DNA from: JAGPDB01 sp046331265
GTDB taxonomy: Bacteria; Actinomycetota; Acidimicrobiia; IMCC26256; JAGPDB01
DNA: 64,000 bases
Direction: 5' to 3'
Assembly (NCBI GenBank): GCA_046331265.1
Contig: JAXLRE010000006.1
Coordinates: forward strand, 1-64,000
Shown here: positions 33,277 through 41,177 of the stretch, one piece after another
Position numbering within the stretch: the stretch's first letter is position 1
How the letters are laid out: each line of letters starts with the position of its first letter
Notes under the pieces: generated by a model
The model's database searches: none
What the model was told of the DNA's origin: nothing
The model's input: the letters and a program-made list of their open reading frames with translations, nothing else
Position numbers and translations under genes: made by a program

Positions 33277-33531
33277 GTGACCGGACTAGAGTGTATAACT
33301 ATTATTGATGTTGATGGCATCGAAGCACGAGTATTAGGTCATTACGGTGAAGAGACTCCCAATGGCGAGTTTGATTGTTTCGATATTTATGTAAGAAATG
33401 AACGATCAAATATTTTTGAATTGATAGATCTAGGACAACCATTTGCACATTGTCCAAGTGATGAAGAAGTTGGTACGATAATTAACGAACTGTTCAACCC
33501 TTCTTCAGTTCGTATCGTTGCAAACTCATAA
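33277..33531 (+). CDS. Uncharacterised small acidic protein
   Basis: I recognise no family. The 84-residue protein starts at a GTG with GGTGGAGAG upstream. It is acidic, with a beta-rich start (CITIIDVDGIEARVLGHYGEE) and a short helix near the end (DEEVGTIINELF). Its stop lies 8 bases before the lipoprotein gene, so the two are likely cotranscribed. Confidence 0.55.
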   Translation: MTGLECITIIDVDGIEARVLGHYGEETPNGEFDCFDIYVRNERSNIFELIDLGQPFAHCPSDEEVGTIINELFNPSSVRIVANS

Positions 33532-33539
33532 GGCTTTAA

Positions 33540-33875
33540 ATGAAGAAATATGCAGTTTTGATACTGGTTTTATTATTAGTGTTAGTTGGATGTACTGCTA
33601 AACCTTCAAAAGAATCTACAAAAAAAGCATTTGAGAAGAATTTAATAAGATCAATTGGTTCTACTGCTACTGCTAAACAAAAAACTGCTCTAAAGCAATA
33701 CGGCGAATGTATTGTCGATAAATCATATGACAAACTATCGGCAAAAACTGTTAAAAAATTTGTAGATGCAAAAAATGTTAACGAATTTAAAAATGTCCAG
33801 GGTTCAGCTGACGAGAAAAAGGTTTTAGATAGCGCGAAAGATAGTTGTGCTTCTAAATTTATTGAAAAGAACTAA
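33540..33875 (+). CDS. Small lipoprotein of unknown function
   Basis: The N-terminus is a lipoprotein signal, MKKYAVLILVLLLVLVGC, with lipobox LVGC and the lipidated Cys at 18. The mature part of about 93 residues is Lys-rich and helical, with two further cysteines (YGECIVDK, DSCASKF) that could pair. It resembles small actinobacterial envelope lipoproteins of unknown role. It is convergent with serC (3-base gap). Confidence 0.7.
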   Translation: MKKYAVLILVLLLVLVGCTAKPSKESTKKAFEKNLIRSIGSTATAKQKTALKQYGECIVDKSYDKLSAKTVKKFVDAKNVNEFKNVQGSADEKKVLDSAKDSCASKFIEKN

Positions 33876-33878
33876 TAG

Positions 33879-34991
33879 CTATTCTGCTAGCTCGTTTATA
33901 ACGTAATCTAAGCACTTTACCAGCTGTTTTACATCGTCTGGCTCTATTGAAGGAAACGTTGCTACGCGAATTTGGTTACGGCCTAGCTTTCGATAAGGGT
34001 CGCAATCGACGATACCGTTTGAACGCAAAGTAGCTACAACATCTTCTGCATCAATAGATTTATCTATATCGATAGTAGCAGTAACTAAAGAACGAATTTT
34101 TTCCTCTTGTACAAAAGGTGAAGTTAGCGAATGATCATTTGACCAATCAAATAGATATGACGATGATTTCTTACATCTATCATTTGCGAATTTCATACCA
34201 CCATTTTCTAGAAGCCAATCTAACTGAGCATTAACTAAGAATAGAGTTGTTAGGGCTGGTGTATTTAATGTTTGATTTAACCTTGAATTTTCAACAGTTG
34301 TTTTAAGATCCAATATTGCAGGTGCATATCGATCAATAGATTCAATTCTTGAAATCATTTTTGGTGAACATAAAGCAAATACGATTCCGCCATCAGCACC
34401 AAAACATTTTTGCGGAGAAAAATAATACATATCGTAAACGCTTGGATCGACGTAGGCTGAGCCTGCTCCAGAAGTTGCATCTACCATGACAACAGAATTT
34501 TCGTTTCCTACACGATATGGTTCGATCATCACTCCAGTTGATGTTTCATTGTGTGTTAAACAATATGTGTCTACTTCATCATCGTTTACTAGATATGCTG
34601 CAGTTCCTGGTTCGCTCTCAACGATTAAAGCTTCCTTAAGATGCGTAGCTTTCTGTGAAATAGCTGCGAAACGGGAAGAAAATTCGCCGTAGACACCATG
34701 AGCACTTTTATTTTCTATAACGCTAAAAGTTGCTGCATCCCACATTAGAGATGCGCCGCCATTTGTTAAAAGAACTTCATAGTCTTCTGGCAAATCAAAA
34801 AACGTAGCGAATTTCTCTTGAATTTCTTTAACTATATTTTTAATAGGTTTTTGGCGATGACTTGTGCCCAAAAGATGTTTGTTCTCAATAATATAGTCAA
34901 TCTGTCCTTCACGAACCTTTGAGGGGCCTGAACCAAATCTTCCATCTTCAGGTAGTAATTCTTTAGGTATAGTTATATTCTTTGCAGCCAT
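33879..34991 (-). CDS. serC: Phosphoserine aminotransferase (actinobacterial type)
   Basis: SerC is a PLP-dependent transaminase of serine synthesis. The Schiff-base lysine lies in YYFSPQKCFGADGG. FGSGPSKVREGQ, LGTSHRQKP and the late RIATFPSIEPDD-like segment (QIRVATFPSIEPDDV) match the mycobacterial SerC branch rather than the enterobacterial one. It has 370 residues, the usual length. It is a single gene. Confidence 0.92.
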   Translation of the reverse strand: MAAKNITIPKELLPEDGRFGSGPSKVREGQIDYIIENKHLLGTSHRQKPIKNIVKEIQEKFATFFDLPEDYEVLLTNGGASLMWDAATFSVIENKSAHGVYGEFSSRFAAISQKATHLKEALIVESEPGTAAYLVNDDEVDTYCLTHNETSTGVMIEPYRVGNENSVVMVDATSGAGSAYVDPSVYDMYYFSPQKCFGADGGIVFALCSPKMISRIESIDRYAPAILDLKTTVENSRLNQTLNTPALTTLFLVNAQLDWLLENGGMKFANDRCKKSSSYLFDWSNDHSLTSPFVQEEKIRSLVTATIDIDKSIDAEDVVATLRSNGIVDCDPYRKLGRNQIRVATFPSIEPDDVKQLVKCLDYVINELAE

Positions 34992-35024
34992 GGCTTAAAG
35001 ATTAGCTGTACTGAACGGATAACT

Positions 35025-36071
35025 CTATTTAAAGCTATATAAAGTATGGAGTTTTTCGATTACTAAGTTCGAAATAACGTTTCCTCCATCTCGTGTGAAG
35101 TGGATACCATCAGGTGCTCTTAGGAGGGTTAAAGTCCCATTTATATTAATAGAGTCAGAATATGAGCCATCTGGGTTAGTAAACGCCTTTGCGGTTTCGA
35201 TATAACTTGTCGTTTCAGGTCGTGCTTCAGTTGCAGCACGAGTCACGTCGTTTATGATTTTATATCTAGCGTCGCGTACTGGATCTCGAACTGGTGGTAT
35301 GGCAATCCAAATTGGATGTACTCCTTGATTTATAAGGAAATCTAACGTCGAAGATACTCTTGTTGAGTATTCCTTTTTCCATGCGTCTGAGCCAAACGGT
35401 CCGATAGGGCCAGAACTGGAAAATAGATATTGATCGTCGTTAGCTCCGAAAGTTATTACAACAGCTTTAGGTTTCCTAGCAACAACATAGTCATTTATGT
35501 GAGTAAACCAATTAAAAACATCTGGCCTTGCTAAACCAGTTGAAACTTGGCCGTCTAAACCTTGAATATCAAAATAGTCTGTAGAAAAAGTTTTTAGCAT
35601 CGATTCGCCAGGCGTAATAGCAAGCGAATCTCCTATAATCCAGAGCGACAATTTATTTGTTGGAGACAATGCAGGCAATACCTTTTTAGGAGCAATAGCT
35701 TTAACGGGTTTTACATTTTTGAATGTAAATGTATCAATTTTGTCATCTCTTCCTAAAGAAAGAGCTTCGCGAGGTTTTTGTCTCAAACTAGTAAATCCAA
35801 CTGCTCGAGATGCTTTGTCGAAGGGCTTTAATACATTTAAAGTTATAGTTTTAAATGTCGAATCTTTCATTGTCGTCGCCCGAGTGTAAAGTGGTGAAGA
35901 ATTTAGAATAATTCCAATTATAAGTGTTAGAAATACAAAGACAATTGTTTGTCCCGCAGACATAACTCTATGAGGCGCGTCGGTATTAGAAACAAGAACG
36001 CTTCTGTTTAAATGTTTAGAAGTTTTACTTTTTGAATTATATTGTTCGTCTTTTTTGCTAGTTAAATTCAT
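35025..36071 (-). CDS. Membrane-anchored SGNH hydrolase (DUF459 type)
   Basis: One N-terminal membrane helix (GQTIVFVFLTLIIGIILN) anchors an extracytoplasmic SGNH domain. The catalytic Ser lies in IIGDSLA, block III is VVITFGANDD, and the Asp/His dyad is DGIHFT. The gene follows an MBOAT gene in the same direction with 9 bases between them. MBOAT plus SGNH is the standard pair for O-acetylation of extracellular polysaccharides, so it probably transfers or removes acetyl groups on a surface glycan. Confidence 0.85.
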   Translation of the reverse strand: MNLTSKKDEQYNSKSKTSKHLNRSVLVSNTDAPHRVMSAGQTIVFVFLTLIIGIILNSSPLYTRATTMKDSTFKTITLNVLKPFDKASRAVGFTSLRQKPREALSLGRDDKIDTFTFKNVKPVKAIAPKKVLPALSPTNKLSLWIIGDSLAITPGESMLKTFSTDYFDIQGLDGQVSTGLARPDVFNWFTHINDYVVARKPKAVVITFGANDDQYLFSSSGPIGPFGSDAWKKEYSTRVSSTLDFLINQGVHPIWIAIPPVRDPVRDARYKIINDVTRAATEARPETTSYIETAKAFTNPDGSYSDSININGTLTLLRAPDGIHFTRDGGNVISNLVIEKLHTLYSFK

Positions 36072-36080
36072 AATCCATCC

Positions 36081-37547
36081 TTAGAAAAACCCATAAATAA
36101 AAGCTGAAACTGTACCTGATAATGCTGAAAGCAACATTAGAGCAACACCAAAAACAAGTGCTTGAAGATAAATTGGCTGTGCTGAAATTCGTGAACTGAA
36201 ATTGCCAGTAATTCTTTGGGGTATAGATTGAATCAATATTCCACAAAGAATGAGAATAACAATTGCGAAAGTAGTAAGTGTTACAGGCTCTGAGAATCCT
36301 GAAATCATTTTTGAAATCATTATTCTTGCATTCGACATGGATTCTGAAGCAAAAATTATCCAACCAAATGTAACAACATGAAATGTAGCAATTTGTTTAA
36401 CGATTTTTGGGATTACTATCTCATGTTTTTGTGTAAATGCTCGTAACCACCTTTCAATAGTGAGCATTACTCCCATATAAAATCCCCAAACTAAAAATGT
36501 TATATTTGCTCCATGCCATAAGCCACCAATAGTCATTGTTGCGATTAGGTTAAATGCGATAAATCTTTTTCCAAATATAGATTTTTTATTCCCCCCAAGT
36601 GGAATGTAGACATAATCTTTTAGCCAGCGAGACAACGTCATATGCCAACGTTGCCAAAAATTTCTAAGAGACGTAGCACTATAAGGTCGGTTGAAGTTTT
36701 CTGGGAAACGGAATCCAAGCAGGAGAGCTACTCCTATTGCAATGTCGGTATACCCTGAAAAATCACAGTAAAGCTGAGCAGCATATGCATAAACTGCGAC
36801 AATCGCATCAATGCCTCCTAATTTCGAAGGTGCGCCAAAAGCTGGCCGTACTATTTGAACATATAGCAAATCAGCAATAATCATCTTTTTGAAAAGACCC
36901 TTAGCGATTAAAGTAGCAGCTTTTGTAGTTTCAACAGCACGTGGGTTATGGGGGTTGCGCATTTGTGGAATGAACTCACTTGCACGAACAATTGGTCCAG
37001 CAACCAGGTGAGGAAAAAATGACAGGTACACAGCAAGGTCTAAGAACCCGACTTTTTCAATAGTGCCTCTATATACGTCAACAACATAACTAATTGCTTG
37101 GAAAGTAAAAAACGATATGGCAATTGGGATTATCAAAGAACTAAGGCGGGGAAGACCGATAGTATCTTTAAAAATATTATGAGCTTGTTCAATAACGAAA
37201 TTTCTGTATTTGAAATAACCTAAAGCACCTACATTTCCGGCGATTGCTATTGATAAAACGATCTTTTTAGCTTTGACGGTTTTTTGGCTAGTTAACCAGT
37301 TCACTATTAAATAGTTAAAAACTATTGAGGTAGCTAATACTAAGCACGGCAAAGGTATCGATGTAAATATTAAAGATACACTTGGCTGGTTGAATCCCAA
37401 GAAAATATAACTAGCAATAAGAATTGCGATTTTCCAGGGCAGTCTATGCATCCAGTCATTTCTATTAACCAGCAAAGGTAATAGCATCCATGAAAGTGGC
37501 AGCACTATTACAAAGAAGATAATAAATGGCGTGGTCGGGAAAAGCAC
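36081..37547 (-). CDS. MBOAT-family O-acyltransferase (AlgI/DltB-like)
   Basis: This polytopic membrane protein of 488 residues, with about 11 helices, has the MBOAT blocks FWQRWHMTLSRWLKDYVYIPLGG and GGLWHGANITFLVWG, the latter with the invariant catalytic His. AlgI-like proteins pass acyl groups across the membrane to a partner that modifies a glycan. The adjacent SGNH gene is the likely partner. The acceptor polysaccharide is unknown. Confidence 0.93.
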   Translation of the reverse strand: MLFPTTPFIIFFVIVLPLSWMLLPLLVNRNDWMHRLPWKIAILIASYIFLGFNQPSVSLIFTSIPLPCLVLATSIVFNYLIVNWLTSQKTVKAKKIVLSIAIAGNVGALGYFKYRNFVIEQAHNIFKDTIGLPRLSSLIIPIAISFFTFQAISYVVDVYRGTIEKVGFLDLAVYLSFFPHLVAGPIVRASEFIPQMRNPHNPRAVETTKAATLIAKGLFKKMIIADLLYVQIVRPAFGAPSKLGGIDAIVAVYAYAAQLYCDFSGYTDIAIGVALLLGFRFPENFNRPYSATSLRNFWQRWHMTLSRWLKDYVYIPLGGNKKSIFGKRFIAFNLIATMTIGGLWHGANITFLVWGFYMGVMLTIERWLRAFTQKHEIVIPKIVKQIATFHVVTFGWIIFASESMSNARIMISKMISGFSEPVTLTTFAIVILILCGILIQSIPQRITGNFSSRISAQPIYLQALVFGVALMLLSALSGTVSAFIYGFF

Positions 37548-37633
37548 CCATAAATGATCTCACAAATTGATGGCTTCTATCACTTTTATGAGTCACACAT
37601 TGTTAGCGCAAAACAAACTAATCTTTTCTGCTT

Positions 37634-38830
37634 ATGCCAAGGATCACATCTAACGAAGAATTTGACAGTTTTGACGAGTGGGAAACACTCGATATGGATG
37701 ACGAAATATATTTAGGGGCAGAGTCAGATTTGCTAGATGATTGGGAAGATGATGGGGCGATAGCCCAGGTCAGAGAAGAAAATCCTGTGATAAAGAGTGC
37801 AGCTGTAGAAGAAGAACCAGCTCATATAAATGATTTAACTCCTCAAGATGAGTCGGGACAAGTATTTTCATTGTTAGAACGCGCGAACTCTAAAAGAAAA
37901 GACGTTTTAGACGATATTGAAGAACCTTCGCTAGAAGAGCTAAATGAAATTGAATTGCAAGATTTTGATATAGATGAAGTTGAAGATGAAGCTGAAGCTG
38001 AAGCTGAAATAAGTGTGGTAAATGAACCTGAGATTGAAGAGAACATTATGGAATATGAAGATACTCAACTGGTTCTAAAGCCTTTATTTGAGGGTCTTGG
38101 CGTAATGCTTCCAACTCTTTTTGATGAAGATGGTGAAGTCGAATATAAAACTACTTCTCGTCTTGCAAAGAAGCTTATTGAATCTCAGACAAGTTCAATT
38201 TTTGTTGGAACAAATTTTGGAGAAGGCCAAACTTTATCTAGAGAAGAACGAGCAAGTCTTGTAGAAAATGTTTGTTCACAAGTTAAAGCAAATGTTGTCG
38301 CAGATGTGACAGCACCTAGTATTCGTCAAAGCGTTGAATTGTTTGAAGACGTAGTAAGAGCTGGAGCAAATGCAGTTATTGTTGACTTAAATCAGAATGT
38401 TAAAGACCCATATGCTTTATGTGAATCATTACATTCTAAAAATCCAACAATTCCTATTTTCATTAATTTAATAGCGCCAGCTGATCAGCTTGTTATCTCT
38501 CCGGAGTTTTTATATGACTTACCTATATGTGGCGTCTTGGATTCCACCGGGGATCCTGGATTCTTTTTACATTTAACTGGGGCGTATAGCGGACCTATCT
38601 ATATTGCGAATCCAAACATGGTTACATATGGAAAAATTATGGGAGCAAGTGGAGTTGTTCTTCCTAATATAGCTATTCAAGAAAAGCTTGTTTATGAAGC
38701 ATTTAATGGGGATCCATCAGCTCAAAATGAGATTGCAATGTACGAGAGAGAAATAGGTGGTATAACACCAAAATCTATAAAAATGACTTTAGAGTCTGAG
38801 AATCTAGTTAGCGCTACTGTTAGAGATTAA
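37634..38830 (+). CDS. DapA-fold protein without the Schiff-base lysine, with acidic N-terminal extension
   Basis: Residues 145-398 align with the dihydrodipicolinate synthase/N-acetylneuraminate lyase family (GLGVMLPTLFDEDGEVEYKTT; GTNFGEGQTLSREER; VVADVTAPSIRQSVELFEDVVRAGANAVIV). Key residues are lost. The IKE/D lysine is Leu302 (CGVLDSTGD), the catalytic Tyr in the LYNVP motif is Ile277 (IFINLIAP), and the GTTGE motif is altered to GTNFGE. Residues 1-140 are strongly acidic and low-complexity (EEPSLEELNEIELQDFDIDEVEDEAEAEAE). A catalytic aldolase role is therefore unlikely. It is divergent from the MBOAT gene, with TAATCT as a possible -10. Confidence 0.75.
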   Translation: MPRITSNEEFDSFDEWETLDMDDEIYLGAESDLLDDWEDDGAIAQVREENPVIKSAAVEEEPAHINDLTPQDESGQVFSLLERANSKRKDVLDDIEEPSLEELNEIELQDFDIDEVEDEAEAEAEISVVNEPEIEENIMEYEDTQLVLKPLFEGLGVMLPTLFDEDGEVEYKTTSRLAKKLIESQTSSIFVGTNFGEGQTLSREERASLVENVCSQVKANVVADVTAPSIRQSVELFEDVVRAGANAVIVDLNQNVKDPYALCESLHSKNPTIPIFINLIAPADQLVISPEFLYDLPICGVLDSTGDPGFFLHLTGAYSGPIYIANPNMVTYGKIMGASGVVLPNIAIQEKLVYEAFNGDPSAQNEIAMYEREIGGITPKSIKMTLESENLVSATVRD

Positions 38831-38920
38831 TTATCTACGACCACATAGTGGTTTTTTGCCATGATTGGCTTTTTTGCGCTTGGCATTTAGCTTTCTTTTA
38901 TTAGTTTTCTTACTTGCCAT
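38831..38920 (-). CDS. 50S ribosomal protein bL37 (29 residues)
   Basis: A 29-residue, extremely basic peptide reads MASKKTNKRKLNAKRKKANH and ends GKKPLCGRR. The NHGKKP end and the Lys/Arg-rich start match the mycobacterial large-subunit protein bL37, which is about 24 residues long and was found structurally near the peptidyl-transferase region. AAGG lies just before the ATG. It follows the EamA gene by 17 bases on the same strand. Confidence 0.75.
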   Translation of the reverse strand: MASKKTNKRKLNAKRKKANHGKKPLCGRR

Positions 38921-38937
38921 AAGCCTTATATTCTAAT

Positions 38938-39924
38938 CTAAGCCACTTTAGCTTTGTCCAAGCGGAGGTCTTGTTTTTGTTTAGTTTCTATACGATCAGT
39001 TTTTATAACGGTTGCTACTGATCCCATAACGACTGTGACCCCTATGGCTATTAATAAGGTGATTCGCTGGTCAAAGAAGATTGCAGCACAAATTGTTGAC
39101 CCTACAGGAGTTAAAAGTGTTAATAATGATGCAGTCGAGAGCTTTGTATGTTTGTGTGCCCAGGAAATAAAGCCATGACCTAAGCTTGCGCATATGGCCA
39201 TTGCAACTAGCTTTATTAGCTCATTACTGTGAGGCAATATTGATTCCGAGGTGAAAGGAACGATTATTGTCGCGACGATTCCCGATAACGATGTAGTTAG
39301 GAACATAAAAGATGCTGTTCCAACATGCTGCCGTGCTTTTTTTGTGAAGATGAATAATGCTATCCATGCAAATAATGCACATACTGCGAGGAGGTCACCT
39401 CTGACTGAATTGGAACCTGTAATGGTTGATCCCCAAACTGTAAGTACAACGCCGGCAGTTGCACTAATCGCCGCAATCACATTCGAAGCTTTAATTTTCT
39501 CACTAAATTGTGATCCAACAAAAAGTAAAACCAGTGGTGGTTGTAGAGAACGAATAATCACAACGTTGGTTAATGTTGTGTCCTGTATTGCTTGATAAAA
39601 ACAAATAATGTGAACAGTAAATGCTAAACATGGAGCTATACAATATTTAATTGATTCAAATGTAATGTTTTGTTTACGAATCTTTACATAAATTGCTAAA
39701 AGAGCTGCAGCGAAGAATGACCGCCACATTGTGATCCATAAACCACTTCTACCGAACTTCGTTCCTAAAACATTGGCGGCAACTAAAAAACACACGCCTG
39801 CTAGAACCCCTGCTATTCCAATAAGACTGGATCTATTTACATGATTTATTAAGCTTGGAGTGGATTCATCAATATCTAAGATATCGTCAGCTACGTCATT
39901 TGGGGTGATTTGCGCATTTGTCAC
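38938..39924 (-). CDS. EamA/DMT-family transporter
   Basis: This 10-helix membrane protein of the drug/metabolite transporter superfamily contains two EamA repeats (about residues 35-165 and 178-310). Typical elements are the GLWITMWRSFFAAALLAIYV start of repeat 1 and the LTLLTPVGSTICAAIFFDQRIT end of repeat 2. Relatives move amino acids, nucleosides or other metabolites. The substrate is unknown. The first 30 residues are an acidic cytoplasmic tail, so an internal start is possible. Confidence 0.82.
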   Translation of the reverse strand: MTNAQITPNDVADDILDIDESTPSLINHVNRSSLIGIAGVLAGVCFLVAANVLGTKFGRSGLWITMWRSFFAAALLAIYVKIRKQNITFESIKYCIAPCLAFTVHIICFYQAIQDTTLTNVVIIRSLQPPLVLLFVGSQFSEKIKASNVIAAISATAGVVLTVWGSTITGSNSVRGDLLAVCALFAWIALFIFTKKARQHVGTASFMFLTTSLSGIVATIIVPFTSESILPHSNELIKLVAMAICASLGHGFISWAHKHTKLSTASLLTLLTPVGSTICAAIFFDQRITLLIAIGVTVVMGSVATVIKTDRIETKQKQDLRLDKAKVA

Positions 39925-39982
39925 CCATATATTGTCTCATAAAGCTCTTGAAGAACGCGAATTACTATGACAAAGTAGCTGA

Positions 39983-40276
39983 ATGTATGAAAGTCGCTAT
40001 GGCTATTTACGAGGGAATTTATATGAGAATCGAAGTGAGAAACTCAGCTTTTTAGGCAGACTACGTGGTTATTCATTCACTGACAAATATAAAGCTGAAG
40101 TTGCAATTTATTTTGAAAAATGTAGGTCTATACATACATTTGGAATGAGATTCGATATCGAGATTTTATTTTTGGATAAGAAAAATAAAATTATAGAAGT
40201 AAGTTATGCCAAACCGAACAAACTTATTTTTGCTCCAAAAGGTACCCATTCAATAGTTGAGCTTGTTGTTAGATAA
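39983..40276 (+). CDS. DUF192 family protein
   Basis: The pattern ... FEKCRSIHTFGMRFDIEILFLDKKNKIIEV ... APKGTHSIVELV is characteristic of DUF192, a small beta-barrel domain of unknown function. It has 97 residues and lacks the signal peptide found on many relatives. The last codons overlap a TAAAAT that may be the -10 of rsmI. Confidence 0.78.
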   Translation: MYESRYGYLRGNLYENRSEKLSFLGRLRGYSFTDKYKAEVAIYFEKCRSIHTFGMRFDIEILFLDKKNKIIEVSYAKPNKLIFAPKGTHSIVELVVR

Positions 40277-40287
40277 AATCATTTTTC

Positions 40288-41130
40288 ATGGAGCAATTAA
40301 TACCGGGACTATATATAGTTGCAACTCCTATAGGTAACTTAGAAGAAATAACTAAGAGGGCCTTATTTGTTTTGGAAAATGCCGATTATTTGTTTTGTGA
40401 AGACACGCGTGAATTAAAAAAACTTATTTCTATCTTTAATATTAAGACAGAAGATAAAAGAATCATTTCGTTACACGAGCATAATGAAATGGAGAAAGCA
40501 CAAAGAGTTGTTGGCTTAATTAGTGAAGGCAAAGTTGTCGCGTACACATCTGATGCAGGTATGCCTGCAATTTCTGATCCTGGTAGCAAGCTTGTTAATG
40601 AAGTGCTAAATGCGCAGCAAAATGTATTTGTTGTTTCTGGTGCGAGTGCTGTTATAAATGCTGTTGCTCAAAGTGGTTTTGATACAAGCGAATTTACTTT
40701 TTTAGGATTTTTCCCCAGGACAGCAAAAGATGAGAAAAAATTTGTTGAAAAATTAAAAAGAATTTCTCATACTGTTGTCTTTTTTGAGTCACCTAAACGT
40801 ATTTCAAAAACCTTAAAGCTTCTCGTAGAAGAAATTCCTGATACGAGAGCGGTTGTTTGTCGTGAACTCACGAAAAAGTTTGAAGAAGTAAACCGAGACA
40901 AAATTTCTGAATTATCAAAAAAATATAACACCGAAACTAAGGGTGAATGCGTGGTTGTAATCGAAGGGCTAGAACCTCAATTCGATGCGGACGAATCTAA
41001 GAATGAAATAGAAAAAGCCATTAAATTATTGAAACGAAATAAGGTCTCAGTGAAAGATTCAATCGAGATATTGGCACCCCTTGTTGGAATGCCAAAAAAC
41101 GAAATCAAAAAGATCTATTTGGAAGATTAA
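40288..41130 (+). CDS. rsmI: 16S rRNA 2'-O-ribose C1402 methyltransferase RsmI
   Basis: This tetrapyrrole-methylase-fold enzyme methylates C1402 of 16S rRNA in the decoding centre. GLYIVATPIGNLEEITKRALFVLENADYLFCEDTR is the family N-terminus, followed by SDAGMPAISDPGSKLV, FLGFFPRT and FFESPKRI. It has 280 residues. It precedes metG and tatD as in many actinobacteria. Confidence 0.94.
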   Translation: MEQLIPGLYIVATPIGNLEEITKRALFVLENADYLFCEDTRELKKLISIFNIKTEDKRIISLHEHNEMEKAQRVVGLISEGKVVAYTSDAGMPAISDPGSKLVNEVLNAQQNVFVVSGASAVINAVAQSGFDTSEFTFLGFFPRTAKDEKKFVEKLKRISHTVVFFESPKRISKTLKLLVEEIPDTRAVVCRELTKKFEEVNRDKISELSKKYNTETKGECVVVIEGLEPQFDADESKNEIEKAIKLLKRNKVSVKDSIEILAPLVGMPKNEIKKIYLED

Positions 41131-41165
41131 TAATTACCAACATGCGCTTATGTGTTAAATAGCGC

Positions 41166-41171
41166 TATTGT
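41166..41171 (+). promoter_or_regulatory. Leaderless -10 box of metG
   Basis: TATTGT (TANNNT) ends 6 bases before the metG ATG and no ribosome-binding site is present. Confidence 0.5.
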
Positions 41172-41177
41172 TTAGCT

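Noticed and set aside
37843..38046. Ser-rich open frame opposite the acidic tail of the DapA-like gene
   Set aside because: It reflects the Glu/Asp codon bias read from the other strand.
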